A stretch of 64,000 nt of DNA from Pararhizobium antarcticum (lineage in GTDB: Bacteria > Pseudomonadota > Alphaproteobacteria > Rhizobiales > Rhizobiaceae). The notes under the pieces were generated by a model, which was given only the letters and a program-made list of their open reading frames with translations, was not told the origin of the DNA and ran no database searches. Where the stretch lies: the NCBI RefSeq assembly GCF_001885585.1, contig NZ_LSRP01000001.1:1-64000 (forward strand), read 5' to 3'. How positions within the stretch are numbered: the first letter of the stretch is position 1; every line of letters begins with the position of its first letter. The translations under genes were made by a program, and so were the position numbers. Positions 36,405-48,177 of the stretch are shown here, piece after piece.

Positions 36405-37664
36405 ATGGAAAAACGAATACAGCCGCTCGCCCGTGACGCGATGGCCTATGTACTGGCCGGCGGCCGCGGAAGCCGCCTCAAAGAACTGACCGACCGCCGT
36501 GCCAAACCGGCCGTGCATTTCGGCGGCAAGGCCAGAATCATCGACTTCGCACTGTCGAACGCGCTCAATTCCGGCATCCGCCGCATGGGCGTGGCGACGC
36601 AGTACAAGGCGCATTCGCTGATCCGCCACCTGCAGCGTGGCTGGAACTTCTTCCGTCCGGAACGCAATGAAAGCTTCGACATCCTGCCTGCCTCGCAGCG
36701 GGTGTCCGAGACCCAGTGGTATGAAGGCACAGCCGACGCGGTCTACCAGAACATCGACATCATCGAGGACTATGGCGTCGAATACATGGTGATCCTGGCC
36801 GGCGACCATATCTACAAGATGGATTACGAACTGATGCTGCAGCAGCACGTCGATTCGGGCGCCGACGTCACCATCGGCTGCCTCGAAGTGCCGCGCATGG
36901 AGGCTGTCGGCTTCGGCGTCATGCATGTCGACGAAAAGGACGGCGTCATCGCCTTCGTCGAAAAGCCTGCCGATCCGCCCGGCATTCCCGGCAATCCCGA
37001 CATGGCGCTCGCCTCGATGGGCATCTATGTCTTCCACACGAAATTCCTGATGGAACTTCTGCGCCGCGACGCCGCAGATCCGAACTCCAGCCGCGATTTC
37101 GGCAAGGACATCATCCCCTATATCGTCGACCACGGCAAAGCGGTTGCACACCGCTTCACCCAGTCCTGCGTCCGCTCCGATTTCGAGCGCGAGGCCTACT
37201 GGCGCGACGTCGGCACCATCGACGCCTACTGGCAGGCCAATATCGACCTGACCCATGTAACGCCGGAACTGGACATCTACGATTCGACATGGCCGATCTG
37301 GACCTTTGCCGAGATCAAGCCGCCGGCAAAATTCGTCCATGACGATGAAAACCGCCGCGGTTCCGCGACCTCCTCACTTGTGTCAGGCGATTGCATCATC
37401 TCCGGTGCAGCGCTCAACCGCAGCCTTCTGTTCACCGGTGTGCGGGTCAATTCCTATTCCCGCCTCGACGGTGCCGTGATCCTGCCGGACGTGAAGATCG
37501 GCCGGCATGCTCAGTTGAAGAACGTTGTCATCGACAGCCGTGTCATCATCCCGGAGGGGCTCGTCGTCGGCGATGATCCGGAGTTCGATGCCAAGCGCTT
37601 CCGGCGCTCGGAAAACGGTATCTGCCTGATCACCCAGCAGATGATCGACAGACTGGGTCTCTGA
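36405..37664 (+). CDS. glgC: Glucose-1-phosphate adenylyltransferase
   Basis: A 419-residue ADP-glucose pyrophosphorylase, the controlled step of glycogen synthesis. The N-terminal nucleotidyltransferase domain has [33 protein letters not shown] and FVEKPADPP; the left-handed beta-helix C-domain binds effectors. In Agrobacterium the enzyme is activated by fructose-6-phosphate and pyruvate, by family knowledge. GGGAGGAAG precedes the ATG, 88 bp after glgB. One base separates its stop from glgA. Confidence 0.98.
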   Translation: MEKRIQPLARDAMAYVLAGGRGSRLKELTDRRAKPAVHFGGKARIIDFALSNALNSGIRRMGVATQYKAHSLIRHLQRGWNFFRPERNESFDILPASQRVSETQWYEGTADAVYQNIDIIEDYGVEYMVILAGDHIYKMDYELMLQQHVDSGADVTIGCLEVPRMEAVGFGVMHVDEKDGVIAFVEKPADPPGIPGNPDMALASMGIYVFHTKFLMELLRRDAADPNSSRDFGKDIIPYIVDHGKAVAHRFTQSCVRSDFEREAYWRDVGTIDAYWQANIDLTHVTPELDIYDSTWPIWTFAEIKPPAKFVHDDENRRGSATSSLVSGDCIISGAALNRSLLFTGVRVNSYSRLDGAVILPDVKIGRHAQLKNVVIDSRVIIPEGLVVGDDPEFDAKRFRRSENGICLITQQMIDRLGL

Positions 37665-37665
37665 C

Positions 37666-40738
<3,073 letters not shown>

Positions 40739-40905
40739 TGCAACGACGGCCTCCGGCGCGCGGCATCACCGTTGCGCCGGAAGCATCGCGCATCCCGGCG
40801 TCTGCGCATTTGCCAGATGCCGCCAGAAGGCGCAAAGCTATCTGCCGCGCTGCAAATCTCCGGATCTCCGGAGCATTTGCCCAGAACGGGAAACAGGAGC
40901 GCCAG

Positions 40906-41358
40906 ATGATTGTTCGGGACATGACGAGAGCGGAATGCCAGCGGATGCTGACGAACAACCGTTTCGCGCATCTGGGCTGCATCGCCAAAGACAGGCCCTA
41001 TGTCGTTCCGATCCGTTACGTCTTCCGCGACGGAGCCTTCTACAGTTTCTCCCTGCCCGGCAAGAAGATCGATTGCCTTCGCGCAAACCCGCACGCCTGT
41101 GTCCAGCTTGAGACGCTGGTAACGGACGAGGAATGGCAGAGCGTGTTGCTTGAAGGGCTTTTTCAGGAACTGCCTGACGACGAAAAATGGCATGGCCAGC
41201 ATATGCAGGCCTGGTCGCTGCTGCAGGAGCATGGCAATTGGTGGGAACCCGGCGCCTACAAACCCGATGCTGGCGCGACCGAAAGCGCGGATATGCATCC
41301 CGTTTTCTACAGTATCCAGATTGAAAACCTCTCGGGGCGCACCGCCACCAATGCTTGA
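40906..41358 (+). CDS. Pyridoxamine 5'-phosphate oxidase-like flavin-binding protein
   Basis: A 150-residue split-barrel protein: MTRAECQRMLTNNRFAHLGC, YVVPIRYVFRDGAFYSFSLPGKK and NPHACVQLETL are typical of the small PPOX/nitroimidazole-resistance (NimA-like) flavoproteins. Flavin or F420 cofactor and substrate are unknown. The start is fixed by AGGAGCG just before the ATG; a longer frame to 40738 overlaps the pgm stop and is not preferred. It stands alone after the glg operon. Confidence 0.85.
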   Translation: MIVRDMTRAECQRMLTNNRFAHLGCIAKDRPYVVPIRYVFRDGAFYSFSLPGKKIDCLRANPHACVQLETLVTDEEWQSVLLEGLFQELPDDEKWHGQHMQAWSLLQEHGNWWEPGAYKPDAGATESADMHPVFYSIQIENLSGRTATNA

Positions 41359-41434
41359 GATTTAAAATCACCGATGTGCCCGCCCACGCGGTTCTTTTCT
41401 GCGCGTGTTACAGAGGTTGTGGCCACTGGGTTCA

Positions 41435-42331
41435 TCAGCCGCGTGACGTCACCCATACGCCCACCAGGGTTATCGCCAAGCCGGCAAACATCGCGACGGT
41501 CAGAGGCTCCGAAAACAACATCCATGCCCACAGCATCGTTACGGGTGGGCTGAGGTAGATGGCAGCGCTCACCTTGGCCACGGGAAACAACCGGAGACTG
41601 GTATAGTAGACCGCATAGGCGAGAAACGTTGCGATCAGCACCAGCCAGACCATCCCGATCGCAAAGTCCCGGGTCATCGGTGGAGCAAGGCTGCCCTGCG
41701 TCAGGGCGCATAGGCCGAAGAGAACCGAACCCGTCAGGGTCTGGATGCAAAGGCTCTGGTGAACGGGCATATGCTGCGTCTTGCGTTTCCTGTGCAGGAC
41801 CGAGGCGACGGCGAAAACCAGCATCGAACCGACCGTCAAACCGTAGGCCCAGACAGGAGCGGTGCCGAAACCGAGGCTGTCGAAGGACACGATCAGGACG
41901 CCAACGACGGCAACCGCGGTACCGAGCCATTGCCGTTTCGTCAGTCGCTCACCGAGGACGGGCTGGGAAAGGGCGGCAATGGCCAGCGGAAGAAGGTCGG
42001 AGATCAGGGCCACGAGCCCCGTCGGTACCTTTTGCTCGATCGCCAGCGCGAAGCCTCCCAGATAAAGGAAAACGGCCATGACGCCGAACAGCGCCTGATC
42101 TCTGACCGCACGCATCGATATCCTTGGTCCGATGGCCAATGCGAATGGCAGGAGGATCAGACCTGACAGCAATGTCCGCCAGAACAGCAAAAGCATAACG
42201 CTCGCCTCCTGGTTGGCATAGCGGATGCCGACGAAGCCCGAACTCCATCCGATGATGAGGAGGGTGGCAAGAAATGGCCACAACAGAGGATGGTGTTGGG
42301 CTGTGACGGACGGACGAAGGGGTTCTGTCAT
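41435..42331 (-). CDS. EamA/DMT family membrane exporter
   Basis: A 298-residue protein with ten hydrophobic segments in two repeats, as in EamA (RhaT/YdcZ-like) transporters. Typical motifs are LLIIGWSSGFVGIRYANQEA in the first helix, LISDLLPLAIAALSQPVLGERLTKRQW and YLSPPVTMLWAWMLFSEPLT before the last helices. It is an inner-membrane exporter, probably of amino acids or related metabolites. It is divergent from a LysR gene 153 bp away that likely regulates it. Confidence 0.88.
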   Translation of the reverse strand: MTEPLRPSVTAQHHPLLWPFLATLLIIGWSSGFVGIRYANQEASVMLLLFWRTLLSGLILLPFALAIGPRISMRAVRDQALFGVMAVFLYLGGFALAIEQKVPTGLVALISDLLPLAIAALSQPVLGERLTKRQWLGTAVAVVGVLIVSFDSLGFGTAPVWAYGLTVGSMLVFAVASVLHRKRKTQHMPVHQSLCIQTLTGSVLFGLCALTQGSLAPPMTRDFAIGMVWLVLIATFLAYAVYYTSLRLFPVAKVSAAIYLSPPVTMLWAWMLFSEPLTVAMFAGLAITLVGVWVTSRG

Positions 42332-42388
42332 TTGGGCTCTGTCGTGCGGAATGGAATCTACCGCTAAAGGCAAAGCGCAGAAATCGCA

Positions 42389-42436
42389 CATGACAAATAT
42401 CGATGAAGGCATGAAAATTGTTAAATCCTTGTCATG
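42389..42436. promoter_or_regulatory. Widely spaced inverted repeat between exporter and LysR gene
   Basis: CATGACAA (42389-42396) and TTGTCATG (42429-42436) are perfect 8-bp inverted arms whose starts are 40 bp apart, four DNA turns. This suits the tetramer binding of a LysR regulator; a further CATG-GAT-CGACATG lies just downstream. Tentative. Confidence 0.35.
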
Positions 42437-42483
42437 ATCGACATGGTTCGTGGCAGGTTCGCTCCAAGGACAATTTGACGGAT

Positions 42484-43377
42484 ATGACCATGAACGAGCT
42501 GAACAGCCGCCGCCTCGAAATCGACGCCCTACGGGCGCTTTCCGCAATCCGCCAGCATGGCGGAATTACCAGAGCGGCCGCAGCCCTTGGTCTCTCCCAG
42601 TCCGCCGTCAGCCATAAAATCAAGCGGCTCGAAGTCAGCCTCGACTGCGAATTGCTCGGACGCAAATCGGGCGGACCCATGTTCACGGCTGCTGGCGAAG
42701 ACCTGCTGGACTACGCGAGCCGCATCCTGGGGCTGCACGACGAGGCGCTGTTAAGTCTGTCGAAAACGCCGCTCGCGGGAAGAATTCTCCTGGGGCTCAC
42801 CGAAGACACTGCATGTACCGATCTCGCTCGCATTTTCGGCCGCTTCAGGCGGCTTCACCCAAATGTCGCGGTTCGGACCAAAGTCCGCATGAGCCTGGTT
42901 CTCCGCGCCATGTTGGAGCGCGGAGAGCTTGATGCCGCAATCGTCCAGGTCTTCAGCCACGAGGTGCGACCCAACGACGTAGTCCTCTACAGAGAGGATC
43001 TTCACTGGGTGAAGCATCCCGAATTGATAATCCGGCAAGGTGAACCAATTCCTTTTTTGTCGTTTGATGACGATTGTTTCTATCGACAGTGGGCGCTCGA
43101 CATCGGCCAGGACAACGCCGTTCTCGAAACGGTCTTCGAGTGTTCAAGTGCGGCTGGAATTGTCTCCGCCGTCAACGCGACAATGGGTGTGGCGTTGCTG
43201 AATGACCGCCATATCCGAGGCGAGATGCAGATACTGAACGACTGTTTGCCTGCTCCGCCATCCTTGGCCTACGTGGTACGGCGGGCACGCAGGTCGCGAA
43301 ATCCGGCTCTCGATAGTTTGGTCGGAGAAATCGAGAGAGACATTGGTCGACAGGGTGGATTGGCACTGATTGGCTGA
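42484..43377 (+). CDS. LysR-family transcriptional regulator
   Basis: A 297-residue LysR regulator. The N-terminal helix-turn-helix reads IDALRALSAIRQHGGITRAAAALGLSQSAVSHKIKRLE, followed by the linker ELLGRKSGG and a periplasmic-binding-like effector domain from about residue 90. The divergent neighbour is a DMT exporter, the classical arrangement for a LysR-controlled exporter. The start is ATG at 42484 or 42490. The inducer is unknown. Confidence 0.93.
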   Translation: MTMNELNSRRLEIDALRALSAIRQHGGITRAAAALGLSQSAVSHKIKRLEVSLDCELLGRKSGGPMFTAAGEDLLDYASRILGLHDEALLSLSKTPLAGRILLGLTEDTACTDLARIFGRFRRLHPNVAVRTKVRMSLVLRAMLERGELDAAIVQVFSHEVRPNDVVLYREDLHWVKHPELIIRQGEPIPFLSFDDDCFYRQWALDIGQDNAVLETVFECSSAAGIVSAVNATMGVALLNDRHIRGEMQILNDCLPAPPSLAYVVRRARRSRNPALDSLVGEIERDIGRQGGLALIG

Positions 43378-43712
43378 TACGCAGTGTCTGCACGGAGACC
43401 AGCCTCCTTGACCTTCCGTCAAAAAAACATCCGGGTTGGGGATAGACGTAAGCCCTTGCCCGATGGGCGGATAGAAAATTGTTTCCCTCTCGCCTTAAAC
43501 GAAGCGCGGCGCGCGGGCATGTTCCGCCGGGCGAAAGATACAGGCTCGTTTTAAAGCAAAGCCGCTTTTGCGCGATCAAAGATCTCAAGGCGGGGATAAA
43601 ACAATCCGCTTGCAACATATTCCAAAGCAGGGACAAATCTCTGTCAAACCAGACTGATACGACACGCTCATCCTTCAAGTAACACTCCGCCCGTCCGAAA
43701 GGTGCCTTCTTG
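43378..43712. other. 335-bp gap before glgX
   Basis: I see no gene, RNA or strong palindrome. It presumably contains the promoter of glgX, which is not part of the main glycogen operon. Confidence 0.45.
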
Positions 43713-45674
43713 ATGCAGTCCTCCACCCTTCCCTCGCTCGGCGCGACACTCACCCCGCAGGGCACGCTGTTTTCGATCTGGTCGCGCCATGCCGCGCGCA
43801 TCGACCTTTGCCTCTTCGACAGCGAGGGACATGAGCAGTTGCGCCGGTTGCCGATGGTGCGCAGCGGCGATGTCCACAGCCTGCTTCTGAGCGACGCACC
43901 GGTCGGCACCCGCTACGGCTTTCGCGCCGACGGCCTCTATGATCCCGATCAGGGCCTTTGGTTCGATCCCGCAAAACTGCTGGTCGACCCCTATGCAAGG
44001 GAGCTCGACCGCCCCTTCCGCCATGATCCACAGCTATCCGTCTTCGGCGTCAATACGGCCGATCTCGTGCCGAAGGCGGTCGTTGTTGCCACGGCACCGG
44101 TGCCCGCGAGCCCACCGATCTTCGACACGAGCGGCCTGATCTACGAGGTCGCCGTGCGGCCCTTCACCATGCTGCATCCCGATATCCCCGAAGCCGCACG
44201 CGGCACGGTCGGCGCCCTTTCACACCCCTCGATCATCGCCCACCTGAAGCGCATCGGCGTCAGCTGCGTCGAACTCATGCCGATCACCGCCTGGATCGAC
44301 GAGCGCCACCTTCCGCCGCTCGGACTGACCAATGGCTGGGGTTACAACCCGATCGCCTTCATGGCGCTTGATCCCCGCCTCGTGCCCGGCGGCATTGCCG
44401 AACTGCGCGATACGGTAGCGACGCTGCACAAGGAAGGCATCGGAACCATTCTCGACCTCGTTTTCAACCATTCCGGCGAGAGCGACCGGATGGGCGCCAC
44501 CGTCTCCATGCGCGGCATCGACAACCTGACCTATTATCGCCATGCCACGGACCATCCGGGAAACCTGATCAACGACACCGGTTGTGGCAACACCATTGCC
44601 TGCGACCATCCCGTGGTGCGCCGGTTGATCCTCGACAGCCTGAAGCATTTCGTCCAGGTGGCCGGTATCGACGGCTTCCGCTTCGATCTCGGCTCGATCC
44701 TCGGGCGCGACATGAACGGCTTCAGCCGCGATGCCCTGTTGCTGCAGGAGATGCTGGCCGATCCCGTGCTTGCCGATCGCATTCTGATCGCCGAACCTTG
44801 GGACATCGGTCCCGGCGGCTATCAACTCGGTAATTTCCCGCTGGCCTTTCTCGAATGGAACGACCGCGCCCGCGACGACCTGCGCCGCACCTGGCGCGGC
44901 GACCGTCATATCGTCGGTGCGCTGGCGACAGCGCTTGCCGGTTCCTCCGACATCTTTTCACGCCATGACGGCAAAACGACCCGCAGCGTCAACTTCATCG
45001 CCGCCCATGATGGCTTTACGCTGATGGATCTCGTTTCCTATGCCGGCAAGCACAATGAGGCGAATGGCGAAGACAATCGCGATGGCCACGGCGACAACCA
45101 GTCCTGGAACAACGGCGTCGAGGGTGTGACCGAGGACCATGCCGTTCTGGACGCCCGTCGCCGCGACGTCATGGGGCTATTGTCCACCCTGTTTGCCACC
45201 CGTGGTGCGATCATGCTGACGGCCGGAGACGAGGGCGGGCGCAGCCAGCGCGGCAACAACAATGCCTATTGCCAGGACAATGCCATCACCTGGGTCGACT
45301 GGGCGGCCCTCGACGACAGCCTGATCGCCCATACGGCGGCGCTCGCCGAAATCCGCAAGCGCTTCGACGTCTTCCGCCAGTCCGCCTTCTTCACCGGAGA
45401 CAAAGACATTGCCTGGATGACGCTGGATGGCCATCCGATGAGCGTGCAGGACTGGGAGAGCCCCGCGACGGACACGCTGGCGATGCTGCTGGCAACGACG
45501 GACCGGCAGACTGGTCAACCGACGCGGCTTGCCATCCTCATCAACCGCAGCCATGCGCCGCATCCCGTCCGGCTGCCGCAAGGCAAGGGCTGGCAAGGCC
45601 TTCTGGAAACGGCAGATGCAGGCCCGCATATGCTTGCAGCACGCTCCGTGGGCTTCCATGTCGAAATATCCTGA
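43713..45674 (+). CDS. glgX: Glycogen debranching enzyme
   Basis: A 653-residue GH13 isoamylase-type enzyme that removes alpha-1,6 side chains left by phosphorylase. An N-terminal carbohydrate-binding module (LGATLTPQGTLFSIWSRHA) precedes the barrel; active-site segments are DLVFNHSGE, GIDGFRFDLGS (nucleophile Asp), ILIAEPWDIG (acid Glu) and NFIAAHDGFTLMDL. The segment DEGGRSQRGNNNAYCQDN is typical of GlgX. The ATG at 43713 is chosen over the overlapping TTG. It is separated from glgP-pgm by three unrelated genes. Confidence 0.96.
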   Translation: MQSSTLPSLGATLTPQGTLFSIWSRHAARIDLCLFDSEGHEQLRRLPMVRSGDVHSLLLSDAPVGTRYGFRADGLYDPDQGLWFDPAKLLVDPYARELDRPFRHDPQLSVFGVNTADLVPKAVVVATAPVPASPPIFDTSGLIYEVAVRPFTMLHPDIPEAARGTVGALSHPSIIAHLKRIGVSCVELMPITAWIDERHLPPLGLTNGWGYNPIAFMALDPRLVPGGIAELRDTVATLHKEGIGTILDLVFNHSGESDRMGATVSMRGIDNLTYYRHATDHPGNLINDTGCGNTIACDHPVVRRLILDSLKHFVQVAGIDGFRFDLGSILGRDMNGFSRDALLLQEMLADPVLADRILIAEPWDIGPGGYQLGNFPLAFLEWNDRARDDLRRTWRGDRHIVGALATALAGSSDIFSRHDGKTTRSVNFIAAHDGFTLMDLVSYAGKHNEANGEDNRDGHGDNQSWNNGVEGVTEDHAVLDARRRDVMGLLSTLFATRGAIMLTAGDEGGRSQRGNNNAYCQDNAITWVDWAALDDSLIAHTAALAEIRKRFDVFRQSAFFTGDKDIAWMTLDGHPMSVQDWESPATDTLAMLLATTDRQTGQPTRLAILINRSHAPHPVRLPQGKGWQGLLETADAGPHMLAARSVGFHVEIS

Positions 45675-45763
45675 ATGGCCAGGCGCTTGCCGATTGCCGT
45701 TTATGGACTGCCACGCCTATAAACAAGCTGGGAGGCTTGGTCTTTCAGCTTCGGGGAAACAGA

Positions 45764-46252
45764 ATGCCGCGTGAAATTTCGCTATCTGATGTCAAGGATC
45801 TGGTCGGCCAGGAGATCGGCATCTCCGACTGGATCACTGTGTCGCAAAACACCATCGACAGCTTCGCCGACGCCACCGACGACCACCAGTTCATCCACAC
45901 CGATCCTGCGCGCGCCGCGGCCGAAACACCGTTCGGCGGCACAATTGCCCACGGTTTCCTGTCGCTCTCGCTGCTGTCGGCCATGAACTACAACTGCCTG
46001 CCCAAGGTGCGGGAACAGACGATGGGGATCAATTACGGCTTCGACAAGGTGCGCTTCATGACGCCGGTGAAGAGCGGCGCAAAAGTCCGCGGTCGCTTCA
46101 CCCTCGCCCAAGCCCGCTTCCGCGGCGCCGGCATGCTGATGGTCACCTACGACGTCACCGTCGACATCGAAAACGAACGCAAACCGGCGCTGACCGCCAG
46201 CTGGCTGACGATTATCCAGTTCGATCCGAAGGACCGGCCGGAGGATGCTTGA
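45764..46252 (+). CDS. MaoC-like (R)-specific enoyl-CoA hydratase family protein
   Basis: A 162-residue hot-dog fold protein. The hydratase 2 motif with Asp and His is visible in FADATDDHQFIHTDPARA, followed by PFGGTIAHGFLSLSLLS and INYGFDKVRFMTPV. (R)-specific hydratases link beta-oxidation to polyhydroxyalkanoate synthesis or other acyl-CoA steps, but the chain length used here is unknown. GGGGAAAC precedes the ATG. It lies 89 bp after glgX, possibly separate. Confidence 0.9.
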   Translation: MPREISLSDVKDLVGQEIGISDWITVSQNTIDSFADATDDHQFIHTDPARAAAETPFGGTIAHGFLSLSLLSAMNYNCLPKVREQTMGINYGFDKVRFMTPVKSGAKVRGRFTLAQARFRGAGMLMVTYDVTVDIENERKPALTASWLTIIQFDPKDRPEDA

Positions 46253-46342
46253 AGAGGCTGGAAAGTGGTTCACTTCTGCCTGATGCAGTGAGTGCTGTCG
46301 CGTAAAGCGTTCTCCATTGGCAGCGCTTCTACCGACCGGTAT

Positions 46343-47308
46343 TTACAGAGCCGACACCCGGTTGCGACCAGCCCTCTTGGACATATACAACCCCTCGTCA
46401 GCGCGTTTGAGTATATCGCTGGAAAGGCGATCCGGCTGACCGAATTGGCTAACACCGCCGCTGATCGTCGCTTCGTAATGCAGGCTTTCCCTGAGGATGG
46501 TCGGCACACTTTCGCGCAGCTTGTCGGCGATTTCCAATGCATCGCGACAAAGCGTGCCCGGCATGACAACCACGAATTCGTCCCCACCGAAACGGGCAAT
46601 CACATCGCTTTGGCGCAAATGCTGCCGGCAGAGGCGCGCAATTTCCACAAGCGCCTTGTCGCCTGCATGGTGCCCCATCTCGTCGTTCAGCCGTTTGAAA
46701 TTGTCGACATCAAAGACGAGTATGGAGGTCTGCGACCTCTCCCGTTCAAAGATCGCCAACCGCTGATCCAGGGTCTCAATAAGCTTCCTTCGATTGTACA
46801 GCCCGGTCAGAGCATCCGTCTCGCTTAATTGGCGAAGCTCTTGCTGGATCTCATTCTTGTTGGTGATATTGCTCGCAACCCAGACAACGGCCGCTTCACC
46901 CTCGACCTCAAAACTGAGCGCCTGAACACGACCTTCAAACCAGATGGAATGACCAGGGCCCTCTCCGGCTCCTTTGACGTCATTACCGCTGAGTTCGTAT
47001 TCGACGATGTGAAGGACACCGCTGTTCAGCGCTTTTTCAATTTCAGCAGCGAACCACTCAGCCTTTTCCTGTTTCAGCACGTCAAACATTGTCCGTCCGA
47101 CAAGACCACTCCCATCGTGATAATGCCTGAGGTCTTTCCCTCCGAATATCGCGGCGTAGCGGCCACTGCGCGTCAATATGAACGCAGGATCGGGAAGTGA
47201 GGAAAGGATGGAACTCAATTGCTGCTGCGTAAACAAGGAACCGCCTTCCCAAATTGCCTGGCGAAACGGATCTGCAACAAAGACACCAGCACTCAGCGCG
47301 CATCGCAT
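46343..47308 (-). CDS. PAS-GGDEF diguanylate cyclase
   Basis: About 321 residues. An N-terminal PAS-like domain (LSSILSSLPDPAFILTRSGR through VVWVASNITNKN) precedes a full GGDEF domain: FDVDNFKRLNDEMGHHAGDKAL, intact RFGGDEFVVV (about 241-245) and an inhibitory-site motif RQSD five residues before it. It should make cyclic di-GMP with product inhibition. It has no membrane segment, so it is soluble. A longer form from GTG at 47344 is possible but has no ribosome site. Confidence 0.9.
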   Translation of the reverse strand: MRCALSAGVFVADPFRQAIWEGGSLFTQQQLSSILSSLPDPAFILTRSGRYAAIFGGKDLRHYHDGSGLVGRTMFDVLKQEKAEWFAAEIEKALNSGVLHIVEYELSGNDVKGAGEGPGHSIWFEGRVQALSFEVEGEAAVVWVASNITNKNEIQQELRQLSETDALTGLYNRRKLIETLDQRLAIFERERSQTSILVFDVDNFKRLNDEMGHHAGDKALVEIARLCRQHLRQSDVIARFGGDEFVVVMPGTLCRDALEIADKLRESVPTILRESLHYEATISGGVSQFGQPDRLSSDILKRADEGLYMSKRAGRNRVSAL

Positions 47309-47382
47309 TTGCAAATCAGCCTTCACATTCGGCCAATTTGCCACAACAGCATTTCATTTTTCTAAATAGGCATTTCGGGTAA

Positions 47383-47515
47383 GAGAGCGTCCCCGCTCTC
47401 CGTCATTCCTGTGCTTGTCACAGGAACCCGGCCGCCCAGATCCTTGGGCGAAGGAGCCCTTTGACCCGAAGCACGCCGGGTCGCTCGGTCCCCGCCACAG
47501 GGGCGAGGAAGGCGG
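47383..47515. repeat. Rhizobial-type mosaic intergenic repeat
   Basis: The stretch between the cyclase gene and soxG is built of short palindromes. These are GAGAGCG/CGCTCTC (from 47383), CCTGTG-CTTGT-CACAGG (about 47408), CGCCCA/TGGGCG (about 47433) and GACCC/GGGTC (about 47463). The core TCATTCCTGTGCTTGTCACA looks like an interspersed repeat (RIME/BIME-like) that I recall from many Rhizobiales genomes. No second copy is seen in the window, so copy number is not shown here. Confidence 0.5.
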
Positions 47516-47595
47516 CATCTGAAGTTGACATCGGTCAACAGGGTATTCCAGGGTTTGTCAGCAGCCTCAGGCCAACACCACAAGCCCCACGCCTC

Positions 47596-48177
47596 TTAGT
47601 TCCCTGCATCCTCGGCCGCTTCACTCAGCAAGCCGAAAACATAAGGCGAGAACGAGCGCCAGCATTCGATCCGGAAGGCGTCGTCTGCGGTGCGCAGGAG
47701 AACGATCTCGGCCTTGCCGAAAATCGTGCGCGAGCAGGCATTGATCGGGAAGGCCGCGAGTGTCAGGTCCTGCGGGCAGCCGCCATTAACAGCCACTTCG
47801 GCACCGAAACCCTTGACGAGGATGGCGGTGTTGCGGTGGGACACGTCGGTTGCCGAATGCAGCACATTGCTTGAAGCCGCCGCCGCCATCAGGTCGGCCT
47901 CGGTCTCGTCGATCACAAGCCATTCGTCCGGGCCAAGCCAGAGCGCATGACGGCCGTTCGAAGACGCTGATGTCTTTGGCCTGGTCGGCAGCGAGATGCC
48001 GAGCGCCGCCGACAGCGTCTCGACGGCATCGGGCTTGGCGCGCAGCGAAAGCCGCGTCGCCGGTGCGGCCGGCGTCAGTGCCGCGGCACCCAACCCACCA
48101 TGACGGCCCGCGAGAGCCAGCGTGCGGGCGTGCGAAAGATCAGACCCCAAAAGTTCAGACCTCAAAAGTTCAGACAT
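47596..48177 (-). CDS. soxG: Sarcosine oxidase gamma subunit
   Basis: A 193-residue subunit of heterotetrameric sarcosine oxidase, with the family segments LWLGPDEWLVI, ATDVSHRNTAILVKG and CSRTIFGKAEIVLLR. It assists the complex that oxidises sarcosine to glycine, with methylene-tetrahydrofolate and hydrogen peroxide. GGAGGACG precedes the ATG. The start overlaps the soxA end by 8 bp. The first codons contain a 15-bp tandem repeat that gives SELL-RSELL-GSDL, giving a repetitive N-terminus not seen in the rest of the protein. Confidence 0.92.
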   Translation of the reverse strand: MSELLRSELLGSDLSHARTLALAGRHGGLGAAALTPAAPATRLSLRAKPDAVETLSAALGISLPTRPKTSASSNGRHALWLGPDEWLVIDETEADLMAAAASSNVLHSATDVSHRNTAILVKGFGAEVAVNGGCPQDLTLAAFPINACSRTIFGKAEIVLLRTADDAFRIECWRSFSPYVFGLLSEAAEDAGN

